64,000 nucleotides of DNA from Adiantum capillus-veneris (GCA_014529385.2 CM043959.1:93134529-93198528), one strand, 5' to 3'; shown: positions 20,775-33,596, numbered from the stretch's first letter. Numbers and translations are program-made. The notes: a model not told the origin generated them from the letters alone.

Positions 20775-20807
20775 GGACCGCACACTGGCGTGTGGTCCTT
20801 GGTGTAG
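20775..20807. repeat. Hairpin repeat, copy 3
   Basis: GGACCGCACAC-TGGC-GTGTGGTCC forms an interrupted stem followed by TTGGTGTAG, related to copies 1 and 2. Confidence 0.55.
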
Positions 20808-21341
20808 GAGGTGATTCCGTAAAATACACCCAAAAGCACACTAGAGCACCCAAAGATTTCGAGAGACCCGCATTAACAATGCCACTGTCATGTGCGCTTT
20901 GTACAGCTTCCCGATCGCTCTCCTCTTTCCCTCCTCGGCCTATGGCCTACGTAGTGCTACTTGGCGGGCCTATGTTGCAAATTTTCTGTACGTCTTCTAG
21001 TTGACACTCTGTCATGCGCAAGAGGTAGTAGGCAACCCTCTTTCCACATGCAATTCCTCTCCCCTCTAGTTTGCATTGCAGGGGTCCAACCCCAATTACC
21101 CCACCATTGCAAAGTGTCGGAACTCTCACCCAAAGCCAGTTGTGCACCCAGCACTCACCCACCATTGCAAGTCCTTCCTTGATCCCATCAATGAAGCATG
21201 CCACACACACTCTTAGTCACCCAGCTACACACACCCTCGCATGATGCTACCTGCCAATATCACCACCCAATCGTTTATCATGGTATGACTTAACATGTAG
21301 AACAATTCTTTATGCATATTGGCACACCACAAAAATCTACT

Positions 21342-21344
<3 letters not shown>

Positions 21345-21396
<52 letters not shown>
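21345..21396. repeat. (CA)n microsatellite
   Basis: About 26 CA units followed by three CTCA units. Confidence 0.95.
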
Positions 21397-21400
<4 letters not shown>

Positions 21401-21909
21401 TCACTCACTCTTAGGCCCATGTCACACTAGAACATCCGGCCACACCAATTTTTTGAAGGCGGCCAGGCAAATGTAGTCACATTGGGTCATTACTTAAACA
21501 ATGCCCACATTTTTTAATGAATTGGTTGTAGAGCGTCCTCGTTTTATGTTGACGAGCAGAGTTCAAGACTTGTAGTCTTCTTTCGTGCACTCACTTTTTG
21601 CAGTTGGCCGCTTCACTCACAAGTTGGCTGGCCTCTCTTGCTCGGGTTTTAGTTTGCTCGAGAAATCTCGCTCGGGCTATGGTAAGACTCCTTTTTTATT
21701 AAAAGGTACATTTATTAAAAACCTCAAAAAATTATATAGTCATGATAGCCCTTATTTGTCTACGGCCGCTAAGAATTCAATGTCAAATATCTCAATCTTC
21801 TACTTTCTTAGCTCATCCCCCTCCCACCATTCCCCCCTATGTGCTTGTGCACACAAAAGTTGAATGTTTTTTCCTCCATTTTCCTCACCTCCTTTTGTAG
21901 CAAAGAAAT

Positions 21910-22430
21910 GTGTATCATATGCTCATAGAGTTCTCACAAGAGTATGAACCCCTTTCCAAGAAAAACAAACAAAACACCATTTCAAAAGCTTCAAAGGAGA
22001 ACTTGAAATCACAGGGCATGAAAAATGTGGACCTTTGGCTAGACAACATAATGTATCCAAAGCATCTCATCACAAACTCCACTCCACCTTCAAGGATATA
22101 GCTTCCTTGGTGAACTATGTTGGAGATGAACCCAATGGCTTCTATGACGACACCAAGCAGTTGGCTACAGGAAACGATATTCTGCAACAAGAGAGAGATA
22201 TTGTATGCAAGGAAAATGTGTTCTTAGACTAGAAAGTCATGCAATGTGTTCAACAGGTTGAAGGCAACAAGGAGACTATGAAGGAGCTTACTTAACAACT
22301 CAGAGGGAAAACAAAATAGCATTAGGTCTTCATAGTAAAGAGAAATAAGACTACAAGACATCAAGGACTTGAAGGTTGGCTCGGGAGGAATCAAGAAAAG
22401 ACTGCAAGCCATCAAGTAAGTGCATCTATG
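21910..22430 (+). pseudogene. Decayed coding-like stretch, unidentified
   Basis: Two overlapping frames give hydrophilic, charged protein (KASHHKLHSTFKDIASLVNY; LATGNDILQQERDIVCKEN) that reads like helical coding sequence with stops at 22230 and 22294. I recognise no family. It may be an old gene or transposon remnant. Confidence 0.25.
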
Positions 22431-24011
22431 CATCTATCCTTGCCAGGTTTATATTCCTAAACTCTCAAACATATCTCTTATGTTTGATATGCATGACCAG
22501 ATATTTTCTTCACCTTGACAAATAAGTGGAGTGCAACACAAAAACCTCCTCGACACCTTATGGCCTCATATTGAATTGCAAGGTCACTAGCCTCTTGGAT
22601 GACAACCACTAACTCCATGCACGGGATGTTCAGTCAAGTTTGGATGAAATTGGAATATCCAATAACAGATACGCTTCAATTTATAAGTATGTAGTGTCAT
22701 TTGCAGTTTTCATTTAATTAAGAAAGGGTTTAGTATCCTAACTCTTCGTACTCAGGTCTGTGTAGACACATGTTAAAAATATTCATATCAAGAACACCCT
22801 ACTTCCAAACCCTTTCTCTATTCCGAAAACAAGATGGGAAGTTAACGAGGAGGTGCTTCAAACTTAGGGTATTCCATTTCACATTGATTTTGCTGAAAAG
22901 GGAGGAGATGGTATATGAAAAGTATAAAAATATCTTTCATGATTTGATCGCTTTGCAAACATACATTTTGCAATTGTTTGATGTTACTCTTGAAGAGTGC
23001 AATGGTGTCGGGGATTTTATATTTGATTAGTGAGTCGGGTCAGCACGGGCTGTTGGCTATGGAAAAACTGTGAGAAAAAGATGCACAACATAAGAGAATG
23101 TGGTACAAAATAAACCTTGTAAACCTTAAAATGATATACTTAATGAACTTAAAATCTGAATACAAGAGACTTGACCATTGCAATAGGCACCATATGCTCT
23201 TGAATATCTTGAAATTGGGAGCTAAAGCATGAACTCTAAAGCTTAGACAACAGAAAGGGTAGCAAGGGTGAAGACACACTCCTCATCTCTCAGCCCTTTC
23301 TCTGTCCTTTATAAATTCTGCTTCAATTTTCTTTACTTGCTCTTTACGACGGTGTTCATGAGCATAAGGTTAATCTTCACCTTGAAAGAAAGCTTGTAGA
23401 ATTTTATTTTGTGACCTACGTTAGTTCAACGAACCTCAGTGCTTAGAGTCTTTGAGATGAAATTTTGGAGTCCTTAGGTCTTTGATTGTCATGTCAAGCC
23501 CACTACTCGTTTCTTTTTCTGCAAGCAACGCCGCTCTTGGTGATATCAAGCTACCTCTGAACTCAGTCTTCTACTTCTGCAAGTGCTGCTATCTCCTTGC
23601 AATCTATTGAAGGTCTCTCTCTTAATATAAAACCTCTATTGCTTCTATGGGTGTTCATAGAGCGCAATCTAGCGTGGGAATTTCCCTTTTGAATAATTTT
23701 AGATGACTTTAAAAAACAATACTCATCAGTTCTACAAACAATGCTTGTTTTCCCTACTGCAACGTTGCTTCTATAGCTCTAGGGTTGTGAGTTTACGGGC
23801 AATTAGCTCCTCGCACGACACAAGCACACATATTAAAATGAAGCATGCACTCCCTGTGCACCCTCCTCCTGTAGATCAACTCGTCAATCTCCTCCTTTAT
23901 TGTAGCGGCCAACGCTGCTCTAGTTTCCTCATTCTCTTTGCACTCAGGTCGTTTGGCTCTAGTTTTGCCCCTTCAAACATCTTCACGGTCCTCTGCAATG
24001 CCACTCACCTT

Positions 24012-24344
24012 TGTGAGAACTTAGAGATTAACTTAAATGTGATTAATATCACTGTTAATTAATATGCTAATGTCAAGACATAAGAGAGTGCAAGATAGAA
24101 ATAGAGCAATGACAATAGATTGCACTTGAATGGAGAAAGGACACCTTGTTACAAATGAGGGAAGCTAATGGGATTTATATACAAATTGAGGGAGTGAGAA
24201 ATATCCATCACATGTGAATTATAGGTAGGTGTGAATAGACACACGCTGAGACTTACATAGGTGGAAGGAGTCCATGTGGGAATTAGGGAATAGAGGTAGG
24301 TGGAAAGAAGTCCACACTTAATAAAGTAATAAGTTACTTTTACA
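24012..24344 (-). repeat. Copia A 3' LTR
   Basis: Pairs with 38366-38698; scattered substitutions only. In plus sense it starts TGTGAGAACTTAGAG and ends CTTTTACA. Confidence 0.95.
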
Positions 24345-24356
24345 TCCCCCCTTAAG
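24345..24356 (-). other. Copia A polypurine tract
   Basis: Minus strand CTTAAGGGGGGA lies immediately before the 3' LTR. Confidence 0.8.
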
Positions 24357-24453
24357 GGTGGACTTCTTATTGTAAATCATTGAGATTGATGAAAAAAAAG
24401 CTTTGTGAAGTAGCCATGTCATAGATACATGCTATGCCCACTCAATGAGAAGT

Positions 24454-26635
24454 TCATCCAGTAGGGATCAAACTAAAATTACAAGATGAGGTGTGAGAAA
24501 TGCACGTGATTGCTTGCAGAAGCATGTAATATGATGTTCCAAGAAGAGGTATGTCATCCCCAAAGAGGCCTAAGATAGCCATGCCTTGTAGTCTTGTTGT
24601 TGAGTGAAGTCGCGAGAGCGACAAGGCGTGGTTTGTAGCAATCATCTGAGCCGTTGGGGTGGTATTTCTTCTTTGATAGCCATTTTCAAGAGACAATGTT
24701 ATGATTCTTAGGAGGTGGCACAAGCTCCCAAGTGTTAGCTTCTTTGAGGGCTTGGAGTTCATCCAATATGGCAGCATGCCACTCCTTGCTCTCGCTAGAA
24801 GTGAGGGCATCGAGAACAGAGAGGGGAAGGGCATCTACAAGAGGCTCTGGTGGATGTTCAAGAATTATTTCATCACTGAGGACAACAGAGAAATTGGTGG
24901 CCTCATAGATCTCGTGAAGAGAGCGGGTGCGGCCATGCGAGCTAGAGGCAACTTGTCCAAGTGTATAGCCGAAGTGTGTTGCAATGGCAAGGTGGCAGAA
25001 GTAGAGCTATGGGGCTTGACTTCGTCGACATCTGCTGGGATGGGAGTGCCTGGCAAGTCTTCGTGGGAGTTGCGGGAAAAAAATGGCGATTGTGAAGGTG
25101 AGACCGGTAGCGAAGGTGATGGGAGCTGGCCAGGTGGAGCACCGAGTGTCTGCGGTGTGATGGAAGTAGCGGCAGTCGGGATGGACGGTGTTGGTAATGG
25201 TGTCAACTGTGAGGATATGGGGGGAAGAGGTGGTGCAGGAATGTTGCCGATTGGCTGTGCATGATAATGCGGGACACAAGGACGTGGATGGGTGATGAGG
25301 AAAGGCCTTTGGATGGTGAAGGGAGGCTCAAGATTGTGCCCAGAAGGGTGGGAAATTTGCATGGGTGTGTGTGTGGGTGAGGCTGTCAACAAAGATTGAT
25401 GAGAAGAGTGTACTGGTGATGACAATGTAGGGTGCTAATGGTGGAGAAGATTTGCCTTAGATGATGAATTCTTCATCAAAGATGATGGTGCGGGCAAAGA
25501 TAAACTTTTGATGGTCAGGGATATAGAGGTAGTATGCCTTGATGCCAAAGCAATCACCATAGCCGACAAAAGTCGTGCGTTGAGCACGTGGTGATAGTTT
25601 TGATAAAGGTTGCATCACAAGTGGGTACGCAATGCTGCCAAAGATGTGAAGGTGGCCAAGATGAGGTCAGTAACCATGCCAGAGGGTGTAGGATGTAGGG
25701 TGTAGTAGTAGGATTGTGGGTGGATGGAATGCAATTTTGAATGTAGCAGATGGTGGCGGTGGCGGTAGCTTCTTCCCAATAGGTGTTTGGAAGGCTAGCT
25801 TGAAGAAGCATGGCATGAGAAGCTTCGAATAGTGTGCGATTCTTGCACTCAGCATGACCATTTGTTCTGGGTGGTTGGTGATGGAGAATTCATGTCGAAT
25901 GCCAGAAGAAAGACATAGATCTTTGAATGCATGAGAAGTGTTCTCCCCACCATGATTTGTGCAGAGAGTTTTAAGGTGGCACCCATGTTTAGTCTCTACT
26001 AGTGCCTTGAATGTGCAAAAATGAGAGAAGGTCGAGGATTTCTCGGCCATGTAGTAAGTAGTTGTGTATTTTGAGAAATCAGCTATAAAAGGAAGCATAT
26101 ACTTATTGCCAGTGAGGGAGTTGACGGGCAATGGGCCACAAACATCGGAGTGGATGAGGTCGAGAGTGCAGTGGCTCGTGATGATGATGTGGGGAATGGG
26201 ACGTGATGTGCTTTCGCAAGAATGTAGCCCTCACAAAGTGTGATGTGAGTGAGGTTCTTGGGAAGACCTAGTGCAAGTTGGCAATGAGTGAGTTGGTGAA
26301 AAACATATTGAGAAATATGTCGTAGTCTATAATGCCATTTGAGTGTGTTTTCTTGTGTTTTTATGGATGATGTAGATGCATGTGCAAGCGATGAGTCACC
26401 CAATGGATAAAGACGCCCAGTTTTGGGGACCAAAAGTGTGACATAATGACCATCTTTGTTTAGTGCCAAAATGTGGCAGCCTTCTCGTATGAATTTGATG
26501 ATGATGCCATTGTCAGTTAGCTCACTGACAAAGATGAGATTTTTCTTGAGACCAGGGACATAATATACGTGAGAAATAGTGGTGTATAGGCCATTAGGTA
26601 GGTTAATGATAGCATCTCCATAGCCTTTGGCGAGC
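24454..26635 (-). pseudogene. Copia A protease end, integrase and stub of RT
   Basis: In minus sense after the NA1 gap: GYGDAIINLPNG, YYVPGLKKNLIFVSEL (post-protease region), LKWHYRLRHIS (integrase zinc-binding start), ADFSKYTTTYYM, CTNHGGENTSHAFKDLC (the usual D-N-G-G-E is N-H-G-G-E here), then a proline/serine linker, then TWELVPPPKNHNIVSWKW and KPRLVALA, which open the RT domain. The YVDD region and RNase H are not found before the LTR, so about 1.3 kb is deleted. Several frameshifts. The antisense ORFs here are shadows. Confidence 0.8.
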
Positions 26636-26640
26636 TGGAT

Positions 26641-27605
26641 TGTTTGGTGGCTAAGTCAACAATGGCCAAACGGACCGGTAAAAGATGCTAGTTACTATTT
26701 TTAGTAAATGCTAACGAGGCCAGATGATGCGGCTGCGAAGTAAAGATGAAGATGAAGCAAATACAAGCAACATATGCAAAGAAGAGTTGGAATTGATGAC
26801 TATCTATGGAGTTACGGTCACCATTGACGGTCACTTAAGTTTTAGGATTTTCCGTCAAATGACCGCAAATGCGGGTTGTAATTATGTTTTGGGCTCATCA
26901 AGAGTTCCAAGTTGCAAGCATTGAGCTATATTTAGATCCTAGGCAGTGCAGATAGCAGATTAAGTGAGTTTGGCCATTTGGGTGCCCGACCACTTCCAAA
27001 AAGCCTAGAGAGTATATAACTCAAAACACACAATGTGAAAGGGGATTCTTACTCACTTGAGATAAGCTTTGTGAAGAAGGAGATGGCTATGGAGTTCTTG
27101 AGCTTCCTACGCGCGTGCATGGACGATTCGGCCTCATGCCAATAGCTAAACTCTAACCTCTTCTCTCTCATTTTCTCATGGTGTAATCAATGCTTGATTA
27201 ATCAAAGATTAGTGGCTGATTTGTTGATTAATCTCTTTTTTTTCATATTTCCCTCTTGTTTAAGCATGCTCCTAAGTGTGTGTAGAGTGTTGGTGCCCGG
27301 TGTGGTCATTCTATGCTATTCTATGCTCATTGTGTGCTTGATTAGAGTTGGATTAGTGATTGATTAGAGAGTAGTGCATGATTAAGCTTGTGTATTAGGC
27401 CGAATGGTAGAGTAAGTAGTGTGCTCTCTCCTCGTAGCAACATCAATATACCCTCTCCGTAGCTTTTTTTGTGTGTAGGTTTCACCTTCTAATCCTCCAT
27501 TTGACATGCACAAGCCACTTGTGTGTTTCCATGCCCTAGCCGGATCCTACTCCTCAGATTGACATTATGTTGATGTCCTCCCTATGCTAGGATGACGTTC
27601 TAACA
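26641..27605 (+). repeat. NA1 5' LTR (965 bp)
   Basis: Starts TGTTTGGTGGC, ends GTTCTAACA. Contains a possible TATA box, GTATATAA near 27012. About 300 bases (26690-26993) have no counterpart in the 3' LTR. Confidence 0.93.
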
Positions 27606-27606
27606 T

Positions 27607-27626
27607 TGGCGCCGTTGCCGGGGAGC
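27607..27626 (+). other. NA1 primer-binding site (tRNA-Asp)
   Basis: TGGCGCCGTTGCCGGGG, one base after the LTR, is the exact complement of the plant tRNA-Asp 3' end. Confidence 0.9.
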
Positions 27627-28169
27627 GATTGCCTAAGCTAGAGGTGCCATTGGTGTGTTTAGGAGACACTAATTTCCCTAATTTTTTGTTAATTTTGTTA
27701 GTTTTTAGATTAGGTGTGTTGATTAATTGAGTGGTTTTTAGTGTGATTAGTGCTTGGGTTAGCATTGACTATGCTTAGAACATCACAAAACAACCCACAC
27801 ACATCATTAGTTCTTGATTTTGATCGCTAATTTTCCATCAAATTCACTAATTTTCCCTAACTTTGATGCTAATTTCCCGTTGATTGGTAAGTGTTTTTTG
27901 TGCTACACACAAGTAGAAAGTGAGTTGGGTGTATGGACAACATGCCTATGTGATCCACACACTCATATCCTACTCCATTTGTGCGCAAATTGTAGCCGAA
28001 ATCACCTATTGTTCACTAATTTTTCACTCATTATTTCGGCATTTTGCAAAGTGCTGATTTGTATTGATTATTTGATGCATGTCCATGATGATTATGTGTT
28101 TACATTCATGCTAAACGATGCTACACATTGATATTTTTGTTGGTTGTGTGCAGGTGATTTTACGGGATC

Positions 28170-28170
<1 letters not shown>

Positions 28171-28218
<48 letters not shown>
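28171..28218. repeat. (CA)n microsatellite in NA1 leader
   Basis: 24 CA units. Confidence 0.95.
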
Positions 28219-28222
<4 letters not shown>

Positions 28223-30723
28223 GTGTTGGGCACTAATCAAGTGCTTGATCGCTGAGTTTGTGGCTAATTAAGGTGCTGAAATTAATGCTAATTCTCTGAT
28301 TTTATGTGCAGGTTTGGTTCATGAACCATGTGCATTCATAAAATGCAAAACTAGGTGCGGTTTATGCCCGCTTGAGTGTAGACGGAAGTGCCTAATTTGG
28401 GGTAATTTGGGGCTGTTTTGGAGTCCAATTTGCTTATGAGAAGCATGTGATTGCTTATGGTTGTCAATGAGTTATGGTTATGCTTTTATAATTCCGTTGT
28501 GACGCCGAAATGCTGCCGAAATTTGGTCAAATTTGGTTATGTATGTTTATGTGCATGATTTGATGCAAAAAGCGTGTTAATGATTGATTAAATTTGAGAA
28601 TTGGATGCTCAAATTGAAGTTTAATTGATGCAAAATGCTATTTTTAGTGTGATTAGTCATCGTGCAAGAGAGGGTGATTTTTGTGTTCATTTAAGCGCAG
28701 TTTCGAGACGATTTGTGTGCTTAGCACTAGACTTGTAACCTAACAAGACATAAAAGTGTCCTTTCAGGGTTTTGGGAAAAATTTCCAAAACCATAGTAGA
28801 TTCACTCATTTTGAAAAATCCTTTCATGAGCTTATAGTTCAATAACTACTACATACGGAAAAAATGAGAAACTTGTAATTTTTCTCATCCCTTGGTCACT
28901 ACAAGCCTCCAAAGTTGATGGACCAATGCATTTTGCCCAAAACAGCAATTTCTTACGGTTGATTGCATATAAATAAGAGTGGAGATTTTTGTAGGACATG
29001 AGATAAAATGCCCCGTTAACTTCAATGGGTTGGTGACCAAAACATATGGTTGTTTTTACCTACCTAATTTTTTTCTGGGCAAAAAAAATAGGTACAAAAA
29101 AGTTGCCTTTTTGCCATTCTGCGGACCTATCATCAAAGTTTCTATAGTCACGCTCAATACAGATACTATATACATGTTTTCTTAGTTCCCTTTGGGCCTC
29201 TGGATTCAAAAGGAGCCATGGAGCATGTCAAAAGGATAATGGATCTCTTACAATTGGAACCTTGGGGGCAATGATAAAGTGCTAAATACAGCAAACATGA
29301 AAAAACTGGGTTTAGCATTATGACCTCTAGAAACCCATTGAAACTACTCAATATCTAGCCAAGTTTGTATTCTATGATTAGATATGGTTACTACCTACAA
29401 AATACACACAATTGGCCTAAGAAACTAGCAATATTGAGAAAGTTATACTTGCTACTCTAAAATGTATCGTATTCTTTAGCAATCAAAAAACTCAACCATC
29501 ATCATATACTATGATATATAGCATATTAGGCCCCCCAAAACTCAAGGAAGATTAGATGTATGTTATACATTGCACTTACACAATCAAAATTGAATTTGGA
29601 TATCAAGAAAGCCACCAAAAAAATCATAAAAGTGCTAATTTTGGACAAAAAACAGGATTATGCAATTCTTGTAAATTGGTCATAACTTTCAATTTTAACA
29701 CTTAGCTCTCCCTACAAGCATCAAAACATGTTGAGAACTATGAAGGCCTAACCTCTAGCCATCTACACCTCACAAACATGAAGTTTAGAGTGGTATAGTT
29801 GCCAAAATTTGAAAAAAAGCCAAAAACAGGACCCGTTTTCTCACACAGTTTAGGTTCAAAAATGTTGTGCAAGAGTAAGGTTAATGGTGAGATAGATACT
29901 AAAAAAAAAAAAGCTAAGTTTTTTTCAGCTCATAAGGCAAATTTGTGGATATATAGCACCTAAAAATTCATTTTCATACTCTTCAAATAATTCAAGCAAA
30001 ATGGTCACTTAACAGGACACAAAAGTGTCCAAGGACATAAAAGTGTCCTGTTACCATTCTAGTGTTAAAGAATGATGTTTGCTGCGATTTTGATTAAGTA
30101 AGTGATCAATTTCGGTGTTTCGATTGCTTGATTGCGAATGTTTAGGTCGGTGATTTGATCTAGAATTTTCTCATAATTTTTGGCAATTTGTTTTGGTAAT
30201 TTTTACTCAAATGTGCTAATTATGCTCAGAAAATTGATAAATCGCCTAAGTGGGTGAATTGTGGAGTGTCGGGGCAATTTTTTTGTGTGTTTTTAGAGTA
30301 TTTTTGCGTGTTAGTTAAATTTTTTTAAATTTTTTTAAATTTTTTTAAACATTTTTAGGTTTTTTGTTTGATAAGATTTGATTTTTTTTTATATTTGTGT
30401 ATTTTATTATTATTATTTTATGAGTTGTTTTTGAATTTTTGTGTGATTTATTGAATTATAGTAAGAATTTTGAAACTTTTAATGTGTTTTTGTATTTTTT
30501 GTGTGTTTATGTATTTATTTTTTGTTTTATGTGTGTTTTTTTTTTAAAAAAAAAATTAATTGTGTGATTCTTTATTATTTGAACCTGCCTTCTGATCTTG
30601 CGTTGACCGGACCTGGCCCGCCCAGCTGCATTCTCGCCTTGAACTGCACCGGCCCTTATCTACCATCCTACGTGTTCACTGCGCCCCGAGCTCCCGAGAC
30701 CTCCTACGCTTTTGCTGCATTGA

Positions 30724-30796
30724 CATCCTACGCGCGCATGCTCCTGGCCTAGTCATCCTACGCGCGCATGCTCCTGGCCTAGTCATCCTACGCATG
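30724..30796 (+). repeat. 30-bp tandem repeat in NA1 leader
   Basis: Two complete units and a partial third of CATCCTACGCGCGCATGC followed by TCCTGGCCTAGT. The first unit, with two bases before it, starts GACATCCTACGCG, identical to the left part of the E2 palindrome. Confidence 0.85.
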
Positions 30797-31799
30797 CTTG
30801 ACTTCACCTACGCTACGCGATAGGTGCCCGAGTCGGCCCCATAGCTCGTGACCCCACCTGTTGGCGCGCATACACAGCTGGCGAACCCACCTACCCACTG
30901 GCCCCTCTTGCATACTCATGCCGTTTTTGCTTTGTTGAGTCCGCAACCTGGTTGCAAAATCTTGCTGGCTCCTGGCCCACCCTCTCTAGCTCTCTCTGCC
31001 AATGAATCCCTACGCGGATTCTTTCCCACTTTTGTCGGATCCCCTAATCCCTCTCCCTCATTAGTAACCCTGGCAAATTGTGAAGGCTCATCATACAGCT
31101 ACACGTATATGCTGTTTGGCGAGCGTTACAGGCCACTAAACTCTGGGACATAGATACCTACAGCCTTTGATCGGCTGAGCCCACCGACTCTGAATTCACA
31201 CACATCATATACAAATATTTTTAGTCGCATTGAATTTTTGGATACACTGCAGTAGCGCATAGTTGCAGGGCCTTGCAGTCCGCTTGTGACGTTGGTCCCA
31301 CCTTGGCGGCTGACACTGACCCCACACAAACGCTTTGCCTGGCCCGTGATGCTCGAATTCAGTGCTGTCAGCCGTTGGCGCACACCAGCATAACGCCGAA
31401 CTCAGTGCAAGTAGTGTATAAATTCTTTTGTGCTAGATTCAGTCTAATTCAGCTAAAAGTGAGAGCTCAAGGCACAAGTGTGATTGTCAAGGGTACACCA
31501 AGAATTTTGTGTTCATTGTAAAACGGCAGTCCTGCTAAATAGACTTTTGCAGATTGTGTGCTAAATTAAACACAGGTTATCTCAAACCAAGAATTTCTAT
31601 GAAGTATGCAGTTGTTGCAGTACAGTGGTAAGTATCTTGCCAACTAGTGCTACAGCTATACAGGTAGGTCAGATCGGAGAGATCACAGCTAAGCTTAGCA
31701 GAGAGCTTTGAATTCGGAAAACCAGTGGTCACCCGTAGGGAGAGGCTAGAAAAAGGGAATACAAGTGCTCAGTAGGTCAGTAATAGGGTTGAAAGAAAA

Positions 31800-33596
31800 A
31801 TGGAGCAGCAGATGCAACAGCCACAGTCAATGGCAACCTCGGAAAATCAAAGCAGTTATGATGCAACTTCAAGCTCATTAATAACAGTCAAAACAGTTGG
31901 CATCAGGTTGGAGTTAATAGGTCATTTCAAAGACTTTCCATGCTACATGGATGATGCAGACAATCGCTATCTAAAGTCCAAGCAAAATGCTCTTAAAAGC
32001 CTGACAATACAGGTTGTGGAAGTAGAAGAAGCTACCAACATGGCTAATTCACAAAAGAACCTAATGGAAGATTGTTTAGGATCGGTGTACATGAAGCTCA
32101 AACCAGGTAGTGAGTTGGACATAATAAAATTGCACAGGCAAGATCTTCCAGAGGTTAGCAGTAGCCGAGTCACTGTGCACTTGATAAAGTCAAATTACAA
32201 GGACAAAAACTGTAGCGGTCTCTATAGAGATATGGAGGGTAGATGGTACAAAGCAGAAACACCTCAACAAGCGATAGAAGAGCCAGATCAATGCTTCATA
32301 GCTCATGAAGATGGTTCAATGTTCGGTTACAAATACATGTCGACAAGTGGTAATATTTACCACTTGATAATGAGCTTACCTTTAGCTTCCAATGCAGATA
32401 CAGTGGTAGCTTAGAACAGAGAAATCACTCAAGAGACGGGGCCTACTATAATCAATTTGCCAAAAAATGAAGACACAGTCAGCAAAAAGGAATTCCTTGA
32501 AGCTATGTGTAAATGACAGTTGCCTTCAACCACTTTAGAAGTCAACAAGCAACCTGAACCAATAGCCCTTCATTGGATCAACAAAACAAGATGGAAAGAT
32601 CCAATTTATGTAGATTCTGATGGACAAAGATGGGTTCAAGTCATGCGCGTAAGGACATTTAGCGAGTCGATACCTAGGACACTATGGGCAACGCGCATTG
32701 AGGACAGGAGCTATGATATAGATGGAAGATGCTATGAATTAGATCTTATTGTAGATAAATTCTCGGAAAGAGCTGCAGCTTTCATCTTGTCACCTTCAAC
32801 TCCACAAGACCAAATTGAGCAACAGACACATGATGAAATGATCTCTAACCAGGTACTGAACACTACACATGCACCACAAAATGTACCAACACAAACATAC
32901 GTACAATCAATGGAAGAATCAGCTATTGAGTTAGCACGACTTCATAAGGACCTATCTCAATCAGCTGAGCTAGATGACAAAGCTAAAATAACCACATCTC
33001 GCATAAGAAAGATGCCTCTTACAGATAGGGAACACTCTCGGATGGGGGGAGTCCAATCTCCACCTCACTTACTGCAATCAGGACAACCCTATCAACTGCA
33101 AACAGCAAAAGAGAGTCACAATACTCTCTTACAATTTAGTGGACAACAAAAGCCAAATACAGGATCGAAGCGACAACAGAGTCCTAAGACTATGCAGAAG
33201 CCACAGATAAAGGATCACATGTTCATAACAGACATAGAATTAAAGTTGGTCACAGAAGCAGGGGCTGAAACGACCATCTACCAGGGTTACAATGGAAGCT
33301 ATTACAAGCTTCTTGAGAATGCCACAGTTGAAAAAGATAAGGGCAATCAGTCAAAGCCAGCCTCAGTGTTGGTTTTTAAGTATCTATATGTCATGCTAAT
33401 GACATATTTGATCAAAGATACTATGGGTAACGAATACCAACAATACTATGAACAGATACCTCGACCAGGTATAGAACAAATAGGAATAGATGTGCATTGC
33501 TATGGATTTGGCATTAATCATCTAATACCCAATTGCCCAGTAAAGATGCACAGCAAAACCAAGACAGTATCAGACTGCAAGCAGCAGAATCATTAA
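31800..33596 (+). pseudogene. NA1 Gag-like ORF with zinc knuckle
   Basis: One frame with stops at 32412 (TAG) and 32514, giving 204 and 358 residues. It repeats a tyrosine-rich motif (GLYRDMEGRWYKAE, PIYVDSDGQRWVQV, TIYQGYNGSYYKLLE) like that in E1 Gag. It ends with HCYGFGINHLIPNCP, which aligns with the E1 knuckle CYKCGGDHLMNVCP but has Phe for the second Cys. I infer a Gag-derived RNA-binding protein; no enzymatic motif is seen. A frameshift near 33540 follows. Confidence 0.65.

Larger units (their letters stand above)
19832..24011. other. Gene-poor flank of copia A
   Basis: No intact gene. It holds two hairpin repeats (20630-20660, 20775-20807), a (CA)n tract (21345-21396) and a decayed coding-like stretch (21910-22430). 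The right end, ...CTCACCTT, is the insertion target of copia A and continues at 38699. Confidence 0.5.
27627..31799 (+). other. NA1 long leader
   Basis: About 4.2 kb of leader without a supportable gene. It contains a (CA)n tract (28171-28218), T-rich DNA near 30300-30560, a 30-bp tandem repeat (30724-30796), then a CG-richer stretch to 31400. Long leaders are usual in large Tat-type elements. Confidence 0.6.

Noticed and set aside
24701-25264. Plus-strand ORF of 187 residues
   Set aside because: Antisense shadow of the copia A linker between integrase and RT.
31126-31521. Overlapping ORFs in the NA1 leader
   Set aside because: CG-richer leader sequence gives short open frames on both strands; no motif or start context supports them.
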